From Sphaerolaimus hirsutus (taxonomy: Eukaryota; Nematoda; Chromadorea; Monhysterida; Sphaerolaimidae), in assembly GCA_964036195.1 (NCBI GenBank), contig OZ038459.1, forward strand, positions 1,671,206 through 1,735,205: a DNA stretch of 64,000 nucleotides, read 5' to 3'. Shown one piece after another: positions 19,690 through 31,578 of this stretch (position 1 is its first letter; the number at the start of each line of letters is the position of its first letter). Position numbers and translations under genes: made by a program. A model generated the notes under the pieces. The model saw nothing but the letters and a program-made list of their open reading frames with translations, was not told where the DNA came from and searched no databases.

Positions 19690-19993
19690 CTGTCTTTACG
19701 TAACTCAGCCATTGTTTTAAAGGTGTTCTGCATAACACAGATCACAAACTGCAGTTTTTTGCAGTTACGGTAAATACATTCTCTTTACACCGATTTCGGT
19801 TGGGTGTATTTCGAGGGAGTTTATTTCTTCATAAGCTCGCTCTGACCTGGGGGTAATTCGAGGGATGGGGTATTTCGAGGGAAGGGGTATTTCGAGGGAA
19901 GGGGTATTTCGAGGGAAGGGGTATTTCGCGGGAAGGGGTATTTCGAGGGAAGGGGTATTTCAAGGGAAGGGGTATTTCGAAGATATACGGTGT
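19690..19993. mobile_element. Truncated ACCGTATTT-type element with 17-bp repeats
   Basis: The right end (GATATACGGTGTA) is preceded by at least six copies of GGGAAGGGGTATTTCGA. The interior matches that of 848-1290, but a clear left terminus is missing. Confidence 0.7.
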
Positions 19994-20691
19994 ACGACTT
20001 TGCACCCCATCTAAACTTCTAATTACAATCCCAATTCCTCCCATAATATCAGAAACTCAATTCACGCTTTTCAGTGCCCCGCCCTGCCTCTGTGAGTTGG
20101 CTGAGTGTGTCGTATTTAATCACTGATCGCCTGCGCTGTGTGATTATTATGCTGAATTGTGTGAAATGTTCCAGCGTGATGTGTAGTATTGAAACAAAAT
20201 CTCTGGTGTGCTACCGCGCTGAACTACTGGCTGAGTAAATGTCCATATATTTAATTTACCTATGTGTGTATTTATGTAAATTTATGTACATTATTTGTCC
20301 CTTCCCATTTCAATTTGCGGCGTGTAAAAAGTAATTTGACTTTGAAAATTAAAATTGTGCCCGCCGGCCCAGGTGCCATCGATACTCGCGTGCCCCGTGT
20401 GTTTTACGAATGTTTATTGCTCTATATCAAACCTATTTCAAAGGTGCGCGCTGAAAAAGTTGATTGGGTGCGCATGTGCTACGAAACAAATGTGCACCAC
20501 TTTACAACGCGGTCAGTGTTGAAGTAAAAGCGCCATGGCGCTGGCGCTGGCACTGGCGCCAGCGCCAAAGCAAAAAGTTAAATAGGTGACGCTCTAGGCT
20601 CTTGGAGCCATTGGCGCCACTCACGCTGGGTGTCAACTGCATTCGTGTCAACTGATATTTGGTGAATTGTGTGATTTCAACTTTCCTATCT

Positions 20692-21094
20692 GGGGGCGGT
20701 CCCAAGCCCTGTAAAGTGTAAAGTAAAGTGTCAAATGTCAAGTCAAGTGTCAAATGTCAAGTCAAGTGTCAAATGTCAAGTCAAGTGTCAAATGTCAAGT
20801 CAAGTGTCAAATGTCAAGTCAAGTGTCAAATGTCAAGTCAAGTGTCAAATGTCAAGTCAAGTGTCAAATGTCAAGTCAAGTGTCAAATGTCAAGTCAAGT
20901 GTCAAATGTCAAGTCAAGTGTCAAATGTCAAGTCAAGTGCAAAGTAAAGTGTCAATTGTCATGACAAAAGTAAAGTAAAGTGTCAATTGTCATGCAAAGT
21001 TCAATAATAAAATCTTTTCTTTTTTGTTTTGATTGACACATTACTTTACATTTGACACTTTACTTAACACTTTACAGGGCTTGGGATTGCCACC
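20692..21094. mobile_element. Harbinger-like MITE containing a 19-bp array
   Basis: Left GGGGGCGGTCCCAAGCCCTG, right CAGGGCTTGGGATTGCCACC; CTG is present at both edges as a CWG target duplication. The interior at about 20730-20937 is a nearly perfect tandem array of TCAAGTCAAGTGTCAAATG, about 11 copies. Repetitive open frames in it are not genes. Confidence 0.9.
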
Positions 21095-21644
21095 TGATAG
21101 AGCATACCTATAGGTCAGTTTACCCCATGACACCTATTTTTTCTTTGTTTCTGTTAAATGTGATGCTTTAAATATTTTTTGTGTTGTTTAGTTGACATTG
21201 AGTTGACACGAATTTGCGATGTCAACTGGCGTGTGTGGGCCCACTGGCGCATGGTAAAGGGGTTGAAAAAGCGATTTTTAGTCCTGGCGCTGTTTACGTC
21301 ACTAGCGCTGGCACTAAAACTTTCCCATCACGTGTTAACACTAAATATTTCTAACTGTTTGTCAGTTTTAGGCCGGAAAAGCTTTATCAACTTTCTGTCG
21401 ATACCCGACAACTTTTTATCCCATTGCTGGGCGGCGCTAAAGTTTTTCGTGAAAATGTGTAAATTTTGTATTTAATTTCGGTGAACCGTCTAGTTTTTAG
21501 AGTTTTACAAAACACAGTTATGTAGTCTGACAAATTTTTATGACATCCTAAAATCTGGATGTAAAATAGCTCAGCCGATATTTCTGTTGATAGTTTATTT
21601 TATTACCACTGTAGAGCGGCGTTCTTAGGTGATGTCGGAGGTAA

Positions 21645-21861
21645 TGACGCTGCGTTCACTGTTTACTTCCAGTAAACTAAATTTGGCATCATCAATTAAC
21701 CTTGAATGGCATTTGAGTTCACTGGAATTAGGTTTTCGTCAACTGCAGTTGACGGCAAGTCAAAATAATCCATTCCAGTGAACTCTAATGCGTTCAAGAG
21801 GGATTTATGAGTTTACGACAGGTTCAAAATTTGATTGGTAAACTAGTGTGGGCAGCGACAA
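21645..21861. mobile_element. Fold-back MITE (GTCGCTGC ends)
   Basis: ATGACGCTGCGTTCACTGTTTAC is mirrored by GTAAACTAGTGTGGGCAGCGACA. The centre has TTGACGGCAAGTCAA-like symmetry. Copy at 38468-38694. Confidence 0.75.
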
Positions 21862-21922
21862 TAAAAATTACCCTTTGTTCCCTACTCGATGAGTCATTGG
21901 ATGATTTTATTTAGCGTTGCAC

Positions 21923-22335
21923 TACCGTATTTCTCCGTGTAAACCGCCCCCCCGTGCACAACGCCCGGGGCGTTATACAGCTGTATAGCGCCCCCGGGGC
22001 GCTATGCTTGGTTCCAAAAACATTAGCGAAGTGGAAATATTTTCAGGACAAATCAAGCTGAATGGTAATGAAAGGTCCACTTGGTTTGAACTATTTGAAC
22101 GTTGTGCCTTGCGGCACACATTGTTATTCTGCGGAATGTACGTTTTTCCATTGAATTCGGTGCACACGGGGAAGGAACACAAATTATGTAAATATTTAAG
22201 CAAAATTTTTCCTTGCATAACGCCCCCCTCGCAATGATTTAACGCCCGGGCGTTATACAAGTTTTTAAAAAAGGTTACCGAGAGGTGCCTCGGTTTTGTA
22301 TAACGCCCGGGCGGTTTACACGGAGAAATACGGTA
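21923..22335. mobile_element. ACCGTATTT-type element with CGCCCGGGCG
   Basis: TACCGTATTTCTCCGTGTAA at left, CGGTTTACACGGAGAAATACGGTA at right, with CCCGGGGCG/GCCCGGGCGTTATA motifs in both arms. The interior is unique and not protein-like. Confidence 0.85.
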
Positions 22336-22589
22336 GTGTGGATATTTCAAATTACTTTCCTATTTATCTCCACCTATACAATTTCGAGAGAACTGCACGC
22401 TAAGGATGCTTCAATGCAAAAGATAGGAGGCACAATCACAGGCCTCATTGTGCCCGATTCGTGTGTGTTTTTGCACACAATGCAGTCACTATTTATTAGT
22501 ACAAATGCCCTTTACAAACACGATCCACAATCTTGACAAACAGGGTTAGTAGATGGCAAAGTTGCTTCCCAAGAATGCAATTGCACATG

Positions 22590-22810
22590 TATAGGGGGTT
22601 GACTTGAGTTTTTAGGGGCTGAGTTTACAATTCAGGGTTGAGTTGATGGGTGTTGATAAATTAGGGTTGAGTTGACAGAAGTTTAAAGATAAGGGGCTGT
22701 TGACACAAGTTTAGAAATTAGAGGCTGAGTTTATGGGAGTTGAGTTGATGGGTGTTTGCCAAATTAGGGGCTGAGTTGATGGGAGTTGACAATAACATTA
22801 CCATAATCCT
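22590..22810. repeat. 30-bp minisatellite, left block
   Basis: Degenerate repeats of GGGGCTGAGTTTATGGGAGTT with AAATTA spacers. The same unit forms the block at 25045-25455 on the other side of the 119/145-bp satellite. Confidence 0.8.
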
Positions 22811-22829
22811 TAAGTGAGGCCCCCGGGGC

Positions 22830-25045
22830 TAAAAAATATAAATTGTGATATAATGCATTTGTGGGTTACTGATTACAATGATTTGAAATATGCACTCCAT
22901 TCTGACAGTACATTACGATAACCCTGAAATTGAACCCAAAATGGGGCCAAAATTTTCAAATTGTGAAATGATGCATTGTGGGTTTCTAATTGCACTGATT
23001 TGATATATAATGCACTCCATTTTGACACTACATTACCATAACCCTGAAAATGAACCACTGGGGCCAAAAACTTTCAATTTGTGAAATGATGCATTTTTGG
23101 GTTTCTGGTTGCACTGATTTCAAATTCAGGTTTCTGATTGCACTGATTTGATATATGCACTCCATTGACACTACATTACCATAACCCGAAAAATGAACCC
23201 ATGGGGCCAAATACTTTCAATTTGAGAAATGATGCATTTTCAGGTTTCTGATTGCACTCATTTGAAATATGCACTTCATTTTGACACTACATTACCATAA
23301 CCCTGAAAATGAACCACTGGGGCCAAAAAATTTCAATTTGTGAAATGATGCATTTTTGGGTTTCTGATTGCACTGATTTCAAATTTGGGTTTCTGATTGC
23401 ACTGATTTGATATATGCACTCCATTTTGACACTAGATTACCATAACCCTCAAAATGGACCCATGGGGTTAAATACTTTCAATTTGAGAAATGATGCATTT
23501 TCGGGTTTCTGATTGCACTCATCTGAAATATGCACTTCATTTTGACACTACATTACCATAACCCTAAAATGAACCCCCTGGGCCAAAAACTTTCAAATCA
23601 TAAAATGATGGATTTGTGAGTTTCTGAGTGTAGTGATTTCAAATATGCCCAGGGCTTAAAAAATTAGAAATTGTGAAATGATTCAATGTGGGTTTCTAAT
23701 TGCACTGATTTGAAATATGCACTCCGTTTTGACACTTCATAACCCTGAAAACTACATAACCATAACCCTGAAAATGAACCTCTGGAGCCAAAAACTTTCA
23801 ATTTGTGAAATCATTCATTTTTGGGTTTCTGATTGCACTGATTTCAAATTTGGGTCTATGATTGCACCAATTTGATATATGCACTCTATTTTGACACTAC
23901 ATTACCATAACCCTAAAAATGAACCCATGGGGCCAAATACTTTCAATTTGAGAAATGATGCATTTTCGGGTTTCTGATAGCACTCATTTGAAATATGCAC
24001 TTCATTTTGACACTACATTACCATAACCCTAAAAATGAACCCCCTGGGCCAAAAACTTTCAAACCATAAAATGATGGATTTGTGGGTTTCAGAGTGTAGC
24101 TATTTCAAATATGCCCAGGGCTTAAAAAATTAGAAATTGTGAAATGATTTGATGTGGGTTTCTAATTGCACTGATTTGAAATATGCAATCCATTTTGACA
24201 CTACATAACCCTGAAAACTACATAACCATAACCCTGAAAATGAACCTCTGGAGCCAAAAACTTTCAATTTGTGAAATCATTCATTTTCAGGTTTCTGATT
24301 GCACTCATTTGAAATATGCACTTCATTTTGACACTACATTACCATAACCATAAAAATGAACCCCCTAAGCCAAAAACTTTCAAATCATAAAATGATGCAT
24401 TTGTGGGTTTCTGATTGTAGCGATTTCAAATATGCACTCCATTTTGACACTACATTACTAAAACTCTGAAATTGAACCCCTAGACCCAAAAATTTCTATT
24501 TGTAAAATGATGCATTTTGCAGGTTTCTTATTGCACTGATTTGAAATGACTCATATTCAACTCTACATTACTGTAAGCCTTAAATTGAACCCATGGGGCT
24601 AATAAATTAGAAATTGTGAAATGATGCATTTGTGGCTTTTTGATTGCCTTGATTTGAAATATGCACTTCATTTTGACACTACATTACCATAACCCTGAAA
24701 ATGAACCCCCAGGGCCAAATATTTTTAAATCATAAAATGATGTGTTTGTGAATTTCTGATTGTAGCGATTTCAAATATGCACTCCATTTTGACACCACAT
24801 TACTAAAACCCTGATAATGAACCCCTGGGCACAAAAACTTTCAATTTGTGAAATGATGCGTTTGTGGGTTTTTTATTGCAGTGATTTGAGATGTGCACTC
24901 CATTTCTACTCTACATTACCATAACCTTTTAAGTCTAACCCTTGGGGCTAAAAAATTGAAAATTGTGAATTGATGCATTTGTGGATTGATGATAGTGATT
25001 TTTTGAAATATTCATACCATTTTCACACTACATTACCATAAACCT
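22830..25045. repeat. Satellite array, ~119- and ~145-bp monomers
   Basis: Recurring phrase: GAAATGATGCATTTGTGGGT, TTCTGATTGCACTGATTT, ATGCACTCCATTTTGACACT, ACATTACCATAACCCTGAAA, ATGAACCC and TTTCAA. The spacing between successive CATAACCCT words is about 119, 144, 119, 150 and 118 bp. Long monomers contain an extra copy of the GTTTCTGATTGCACTGATTT segment, giving a simple higher-order pattern. Confidence 0.85.
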
Positions 25046-25455
25046 GAAAATGAGTTTACGGGAGTTTCCAAATTAGGGGCTGAGTTTATGGGAGTTTCCA
25101 AATTAGGGGCTGATTTTAAGGGAGTTTTCAAATTAGGGGCTGAGTTTATGGGAGTTTCTAAATTAGGGGCTGAGTTTATTGGAGTATCCAAATTAGGGCT
25201 GAGTTTACAGCAGTTTCCAAATTATGGGTTGAGTTTACAGGAGTTTCCAAAATTGGGGGCTGAGTTTATGGGAGTTTTCAAATTAGAGGCTGAGTTTATG
25301 GGAGCTTACAAATAAGTGGCTGAGTTTATGGGAGTTTGCAAGTTAGGGGCTGAGTTTACGAGAGTTTGCAAGTTAGGGGCTGAGTTTATAGGAGTTTCCA
25401 AATTAGGGGCTGAGTTTACAGGAGTTTCCAAACTAGGGGCTGTGTTTACAGGATT
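25045..25455. repeat. 30-bp minisatellite, right block
   Basis: At least 13 units of GGGGCTGAGTTTATGGGAGT plus TTCCAAATTA. The unit length is divisible by three, so open frames run through it; these are artefacts. Confidence 0.9.
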
Positions 25456-25985
25456 TAGAGGGGGTCCCCATGGGGTGCCATTTTTGGGGGGTCTCCAGGG
25501 GGTGCCATTTTCTGGAGGTACATATGGGGGTGCCATTTCAAGGGGGTCCACATAGGGTGCCATTTTTTGGGTGGTCCCCAGGGGTGCCATTTTTTGGTGG
25601 TCCTCAGGGGGGTGCTATATTTTTTTTTGCAGGGGGGTCCTAAGGGGGTGCCATTTTGGGGTGGTCCCCAGGGGGTGCCATTTTTGGAGAGTCCCCAGGG
25701 GGAGCCAACTTTGGGTGGGTCCCCAGGGGGTGCCATTTTTGTGGGGGTTCCTAGGGGGTGCCATGTTTGGGGGGTCCCCAGGGGGGTCTATTTTGGGGGG
25801 TCCCAAGGGGGTGCCATTTTTGGGGGGTCCCTAAGGGGTGCCATTTTTGGTGGTCCTCAGGGGGTGCCATATTTGTGGGGCCCTAGGGGGTCTCATTTTT
25901 GGGCGGTTCCCAGGGGGTGCCACTTTTGGGGGGTTCCCCGGGGGGTGCCATTTGGAGGGGGGTCCCCATTGGGGTGTCAGTTTTT
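25455..25985. repeat. G-rich ~27-30 bp minisatellite
   Basis: Units of GGGGGTGCCATTTTTGGGGG followed by GTCCCCAG, about 18 copies. Strong G/C strand asymmetry; the plus strand is G-rich and could form quadruplexes. Gly-rich open frames here are artefacts. Confidence 0.9.
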
Positions 25986-26011
25986 GCAAGCCTCTGAGTA
26001 GTGGGTACCTA

Positions 26012-26483
26012 TAGCAGGATTCTCTCCAACCTTCAGTTGGGTTTTGTGGTTCTCTACAATTAATACCACAAGGATTTACAAACACAAAAAGAACAGCAAA
26101 GCACAAATGTAACCAATTGAAGATTACAACAAAGTTTGACACCTTGCAAAAACCACACTATCATATCACAAAACCTATACCACACAGAATGCACACTGCA
26201 CACCATCATACCAAATCGCAAACTGTCCACATTTTACTACCGAGTTTCATGCCCAACCATTTTACAGTTAACAGTTTTACATTTTACCAACCAAGTTTAC
26301 AAAAATCCATTCCAAAACATTGCATCTTTGGTATTGGTCTTGTTATTGTTGGTACATTACATACTGCATTTCAAAACACATGCCTAGCATGTGGGCAAAC
26401 TTAACTAAAGTATCATATTTTATCCAATGGTATTAATTGTAGAGAACCACAAAACCCGACCGAAGGTCGGAGAGAATCCTGCT
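26012..26483. mobile_element. 472-bp element with ~54-bp TIRs
   Basis: AGCAGGATTCTCTCCAACCT... through TTCTCTACAATTAATA at left is mirrored by TATTAATTGTAGAGAA... through AGAATCCTGCTA at right, with only a few mismatches. The interior is A/C-rich. It closes the satellite block. Confidence 0.85.
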
Positions 26484-27788
26484 AGTATTATTACAAATGC
26501 AGGATTTGCAATTTGCATGCTGTGCTTTGAGCAGATGCTACCATAATTTGATGAATAATGTCACGTTAAATTCTGTACTTAATTTTCCCATCGAATAGCC
26601 CCACTCAAAAATGTCTAACGAAAAAATGTTCCCCGTGGAACTAGTCGAAGTTATATGGTATTTTTAACATATCGGTGTTGGTATGAGGTGCGAAATATTC
26701 ACACTTGCGTATTTTACGTACTTCAAATGGTGGGGAGTTATTAAAGGGTAGGGGATGTTTTGAGAATGTGAGTTGCAGGATAGAAATGTCTGTTTTTCAT
26801 CACCACAGCATTTGCGGCTATTTTTCTACACCTTGGCACTTGTCCAAATTCCCTGACCCAAATAATAATAGTGCAACTTTTTGCGAAAAAAACCCTCATT
26901 GAAATAAAATCATCATCTTCGGAATGTGTCAATCCCATTGTCACTCTGCGGTGATCCGTGTGTATCCACTTGAGTACTATTCATATTTCCATGTTTTACT
27001 TGGATCTATTCACTTGCGTGATGATATCGAGCGCGCGTAGTGTTGGAACGGCGCCAAATATGAATGGCGCATTTTCTTCATTTTCAGTGATAATGCCATT
27101 TATTTCTGGCGCCATTTAAGAAGGCGTCACAAAAACAAACTACCAGTGGCGCCTCCGCCTATCATAGAAAAAAATCAATGTATGGATGCGTGGTGAAGCG
27201 TCGTGAAGGGTAGTTCACGCCAACACTTCACCACAATTCGCCCCCACCAAGAATGCTAGCGCACGTGAAAACAATTATTTAACTTCACGTTTTTTTATTA
27301 TATGGCACCATCAACCGAATGTTTGTGATGTGTGTGGAAGCACCATATTGTGGACTGTTTTGCAGAATTCTGGCGAGCACTGTCTTGTCTTGGCGCCGTG
27401 CCAATCACTATTTACTCGTTGCATGACATGACAATGAAATATCTACCCAGGTGAGTTGTCAATTGTGGCCGCAGTATTTGAAGAGTGCACGCGGGCTAGA
27501 GATGGCAAAGATAGATTTGATTAAAAAATTGAAAAATGTCGAGTTTTTCACAGTTTCTTTTTTCTTGTTGTTTTGTCTTCTGGAAAAAGAAAAAACCTTT
27601 TTTTCTCAATAATAATCGATCCGTAAGGAATTTTACAACGGTTTTCGATTTTTCGATGGTGCAAATTACATGTATAAAACCAACCATGATAGAAATCATT
27701 CTTTTCAGATACCTAGATGCCTCATCTGTGCAAAAATCTTAAGATGATAGGAGGCGACAGCTTGGAGGACCGTTCAAAACATTCAGAT

Positions 27789-27936
27789 TTACCATATTTC
27801 CTTGAATACCCCCTTGAATTGACCCCCTTTAAGTCTCCCAGGTCATGTAAAAAATTTCTGACGAAATAATAAACCCCCTCAAAATTTGCTGGCAAAATAA
27901 TAAACCCCCTGGAATTATTTCTAGGAAATATGGTAT
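27789..27936. mobile_element. Short degenerate ACCGTATTT-type element
   Basis: CCATATTTCCTTGAATACCCCC at left, CTAGGAAATATGGTA at right, with AATAAACCCCCT repeats inside. Confidence 0.6.
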
Positions 27937-28985
27937 TGAAAAATCAGAAAAAAATTCAAAAATTCAGATCCTAAAAAATAGAGAAAGTTCAAAAACTTTT
28001 TTCAAAATACAAGGACCAAATTCGAAGTTTCAAAAGTAATTTTAGAAGAAAAAAAATTAAAAACTTTTCGCAAGTTTTGCCACCGTTAAGATTGGCGTGG
28101 CGGTTTGGTCGAGTTAAACAAGTGCCTTTCTGGGTCAGAATTCTGCGCGAATGTGTGATCTGTTTGCCGTCATAATTTAGTTTTAGTATTTGTTTGACCC
28201 CGACCGCATAAAAATTGAATATTTTTTTCGATTATTTTAACATTTTTGCAAGGCCATTTTGCGTGCAAATAGCGTGTTTCCGCTTTAGCATGCCTGCAGA
28301 ATACAGATTGAAGGTGCTATTGACATTGAAACCATGGCATTTCATTGCCAGTCGCTGAAAACATGTGCCTGTAATATTTACTTTTACTAAGTTTTGAGCT
28401 AAGGTTTCACTGCTCTTTGAATTTTTGACAAACATTTAAAGTAATCTGGTCTAGTTGCGTAATGTTATCCGACGACAAATTTTCAACATTTTCTGGTATT
28501 TCTAATAGCTACCTAGATTGAATTTAAAACAAAATATTTATTTAAAAGTAACCAAGTTAAATTAACTACCTATTTATTAAACTGTTTTCGAGCAATGCTA
28601 ACGTCGATATGTTTAAAGCTAGTTTCGAGCTAGCTGAATATATTTTCAGTTGACAGTTAATTTCAGTTGACTGGCGTTCAACTAAAAATTGTGTAGCCAC
28701 ATTACAGTAGTTAACTTCACTAACCACTCACTATTTACAATACTCAATCCCTCGAAAAAGTTTGCGTCATTTCAGCACCCCCTCATATTTACTGTGAACA
28801 CAGTGCATTCAATTTTGTTACTTTCTGTCTTTTTGCTGCTTTTTAGTTGAATGCAAACAACGCGGGGTAAACAATCATCGAATGAGTAGCTGCATCAAAA
28901 TTTCACATTTTGTAAAATTGCGGTTTTTCTCGAAAAATTCAGTAATTCTTCACTGCCTAGTATTTACGACGATAACCACTTTCTA

Positions 28986-29238
28986 CTGAGGCGCCCACAC
29001 GGTAGTTGACAGTCGAATGTCAACTGGTGGATGTCAACTCATATTGTAGTTCACGTGTCACAGAGCGATCTTCAATTGCCGGTGCTGCAACGACGAACTG
29101 CAATCTAGCGACATGTGCAATTGAAGATCGCTCTGTGACATGTGCAATTGAAGATCGCTCTGTGACACGTGAACTAAAATATGAGTTGACATCAACCAGT
29201 TGACATTCGAATGTCAACTACCGTGTGGAGCGCCTTAG
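28986..29238. repeat. Near-perfect palindrome, 253 bp
   Basis: AGGCGCCCACACGGTAGTTGAC is mirrored by GTCAACTACCGTGTGGAGCGCCT, and nearly the whole of each arm is complementary. The inner part repeats GCAATTGAAGATCGCTCTGT. A MITE of the TTGACA/GTCAACTG type, related in style to 50384-50765. Confidence 0.85.
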
Positions 29239-30289
29239 TCACACGGAAGCGGTGTGTGGGTGAGCTAGAAAGCGTATTTACCGTATTTGCTTGAATAATT
29301 CCCCCTCTTGAATCGTACCACTTCCAACCCCATTATAAAAATATCACAAACACATAGGTAGGTAGGCGGCATGGAATTTAAATTGATTACACAGTCGGGA
29401 GTATTTTTCGTTAATTGCGGCACATGTATGTTCGTTACACGTAACTACCTACACAGTTGACTTTTTTTAAATGCTGTTTAAGTTTCTGCTGTCGCCGTGA
29501 ATTTTATGCATTTTAAGCTCGGAATAGCGATGTTTTGTTTCATCGGGTTGCATACAAATTTTGCGAACGATTTGGCAGGATGAAGGTTCAACTTTAGCGA
29601 CAATTTTGTTCATTTGTGATTGTGTAACAATGATTTTCCATCGCGAAATCACACCTGCGCCAAATAACCTTGAATTTCACTTCACCCCACGCAAATGTCG
29701 TTTTTGTTCTTCTTTTTGTGTGTGTACATTCTGTGTACACAAATTATTCTTTTGTAAAATTATTGTATTTACATATCAATGCCGATAATCGGTGTAGGGT
29801 TTTGAATGATGCTCGAGCTTTGAATGGTTTTGAAGTGTGCCGGTGAGAAAATGTTTCTCTCCCAGGTGCGTTTTGCGCGTTTTTTCAGTGATGCGAAGAT
29901 GTGTTTGTTGATTTTTTTTTCAGCGGCTCGTAGCACAGAAATTGTCAAAGGTAAATTGTTAACAAGCTAAATTCATTTTGACTTTTCCGACGGCTGACTA
30001 GCGGTTTGCGTTAACCGTTGATGCGTTTTGCTTTCATGTAAAGTTTCCCATGTACTTAGTACATACATAGGTACATACCTAAATAGCTGTATACGCATGC
30101 ACAATTCTTGGTTTGTTCCGGTAGTACTGGGACACTATGTTTTCTGGATTTAGTGATGCGGGGATGCAAGGGGTTATTGAACTTTTCACCTTGAAATTCT
30201 GTCTATCTTGATTCATGAATATTTTTAGCTAGTATATTGGTGCCACATACTACTTTATGGCTGAAATTTATGAAGCTGATAAGCCCGCT

Positions 30290-30701
30290 TTAGGCCGTGT
30301 TTACACGGATTTTTTGTGATGACTCAACATCACTAAAAAGTTCAATAAATTGAGTAAAAAAGTTCCAAATTCATTATAAAAAGTGGTCAATTGTAGATTT
30401 AACCTAGGCTAATATACATGTCAAATTGTAGAATCGTGTTTGTAGCTTAGGCCTATCCACGTTTGAAAAGAATTTGCTTTTGTTGGACAGTCTCCCGACA
30501 GCCAGCGACAACAGAAAAATTGTTTCAAACGTATATAGGTCTAAGCTACAAGCACAATACTGCGATTTGACATGTATATTCGCCTAGGTTGAATCTACAA
30601 TTGACCACTTTTTCTCATGAATTTGGAACTTTTTTACTAAATTTATTGAACTTTTAAGTGATGTTGAGTTGTCACAAAAACTCCGTGTAAACATGGCCTT
30701 A
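30290..30701. mobile_element. 412-bp TIR element (GGCCGTGTTTACACGG ends)
   Basis: AGGCCGTGTTTACACGGA... TGATGACTCAACATCACT at left is inverted at right as AGTGATGTTGAGTTGTCAC...CCGTGTAAACATGGCCT. The arms share TCAATTGTAGATT...CCTAGG and GTATATAGGTCTAAGC segments, so most of the element folds back. Confidence 0.85.
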
Positions 30702-31435
30702 CACACATTTGAGCTAATCACACTAAAATTAATTTTTTTCAATCACCAACTATATTGGCAGACTCCTCATTCCAGTAAATTAAAACATTATCAGATTTAT
30801 CAAATTTTGGCTGTTAACTAGTGTGTGTTATGTGTAAAGCAAGAATCATTTTCGGGCTTATGCAGAGTGTAAACTTACATAGCTGAATCAGTGTGGGTGA
30901 ATTGCAGCATGTCAGTACACTGGTTCTGGAAAAATTATGTGGGTTCATCAATTTAAGTCATTCTCAATGATTTGATGATTTTCAATGAAAAAATTCCTGC
31001 CACCTTTCACATCAAGCTCAGTATTTTGGTGGATTCGCACATGCTTGCAACATTTCCATTCTGACATCTCTGATCATCACATGAACAGCATGTTTTTCAT
31101 GCATTGACTAGGAAAATACTTCAAACCCTTGGTCACAGTTGCAGTTACCCAACTGCTTATTTGTATCAAAAACAAATAGTAAGAAGGAATGGGATGTCCA
31201 CACTCCCTTATATTTTTAGAAAACCCACCGTCCCGTTAATTCCAGAACATACCGAATACATGTGCGTGCCCATGTGAATGCAGAAATGCATGCATCCATT
31301 AACTTAATCAACTTTCTTATCGACGAGGTCCCGACTTTTGAGCATGACGTCGACATGATTTCGTTAGTGCAACAAAATGAAGGGGCATGCGTAGATAATA
31401 ATGAATAGTCATCGTCCTATTGTTATTCGGGGCCA

Positions 31436-31578
31436 GGGGGCAGTCCCAGACCCTGTAAAATACCCTGTCAAGTGTCAAATGTCATGCAAAGTGTGAAAAG
31501 TCATGTAAAATGCCCTGCAAAATGGCAAACGTACGTTGACATTCTACGGGGCATTTTACAGTTTCTGGGATAGGCACC
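31436..31578. mobile_element. Harbinger-like MITE with CAG TSD
   Basis: GGGGGCAGTCCCAGACCCTG at left, CAGTTTCTGGGATAGGCACC at right; CAG is duplicated at the edges. The interior repeats TGTCAAATGTCATGCAAAGTG and ATGTAAAATGCCCTG. Confidence 0.85.

Noticed and set aside
20264-20527. 87-codon frame with KVDWVRMCYETNVHHF
   Set aside because: Somewhat protein-like, but no splice sites in phase with neighbours, and it runs into a GGCGCC element. Kept out for lack of support.
20728-20978. Three overlapping Cys/Val/Lys/Ser repeat proteins
   Set aside because: They are frames of the 19-bp array; a 19-bp unit cycles through all frames, so they are artefacts.
25088-26001. Gly-rich and MGVSKLGAEF-type repeat proteins
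   Set aside because: These are translations of 27-30 bp minisatellites with unit length divisible by three.
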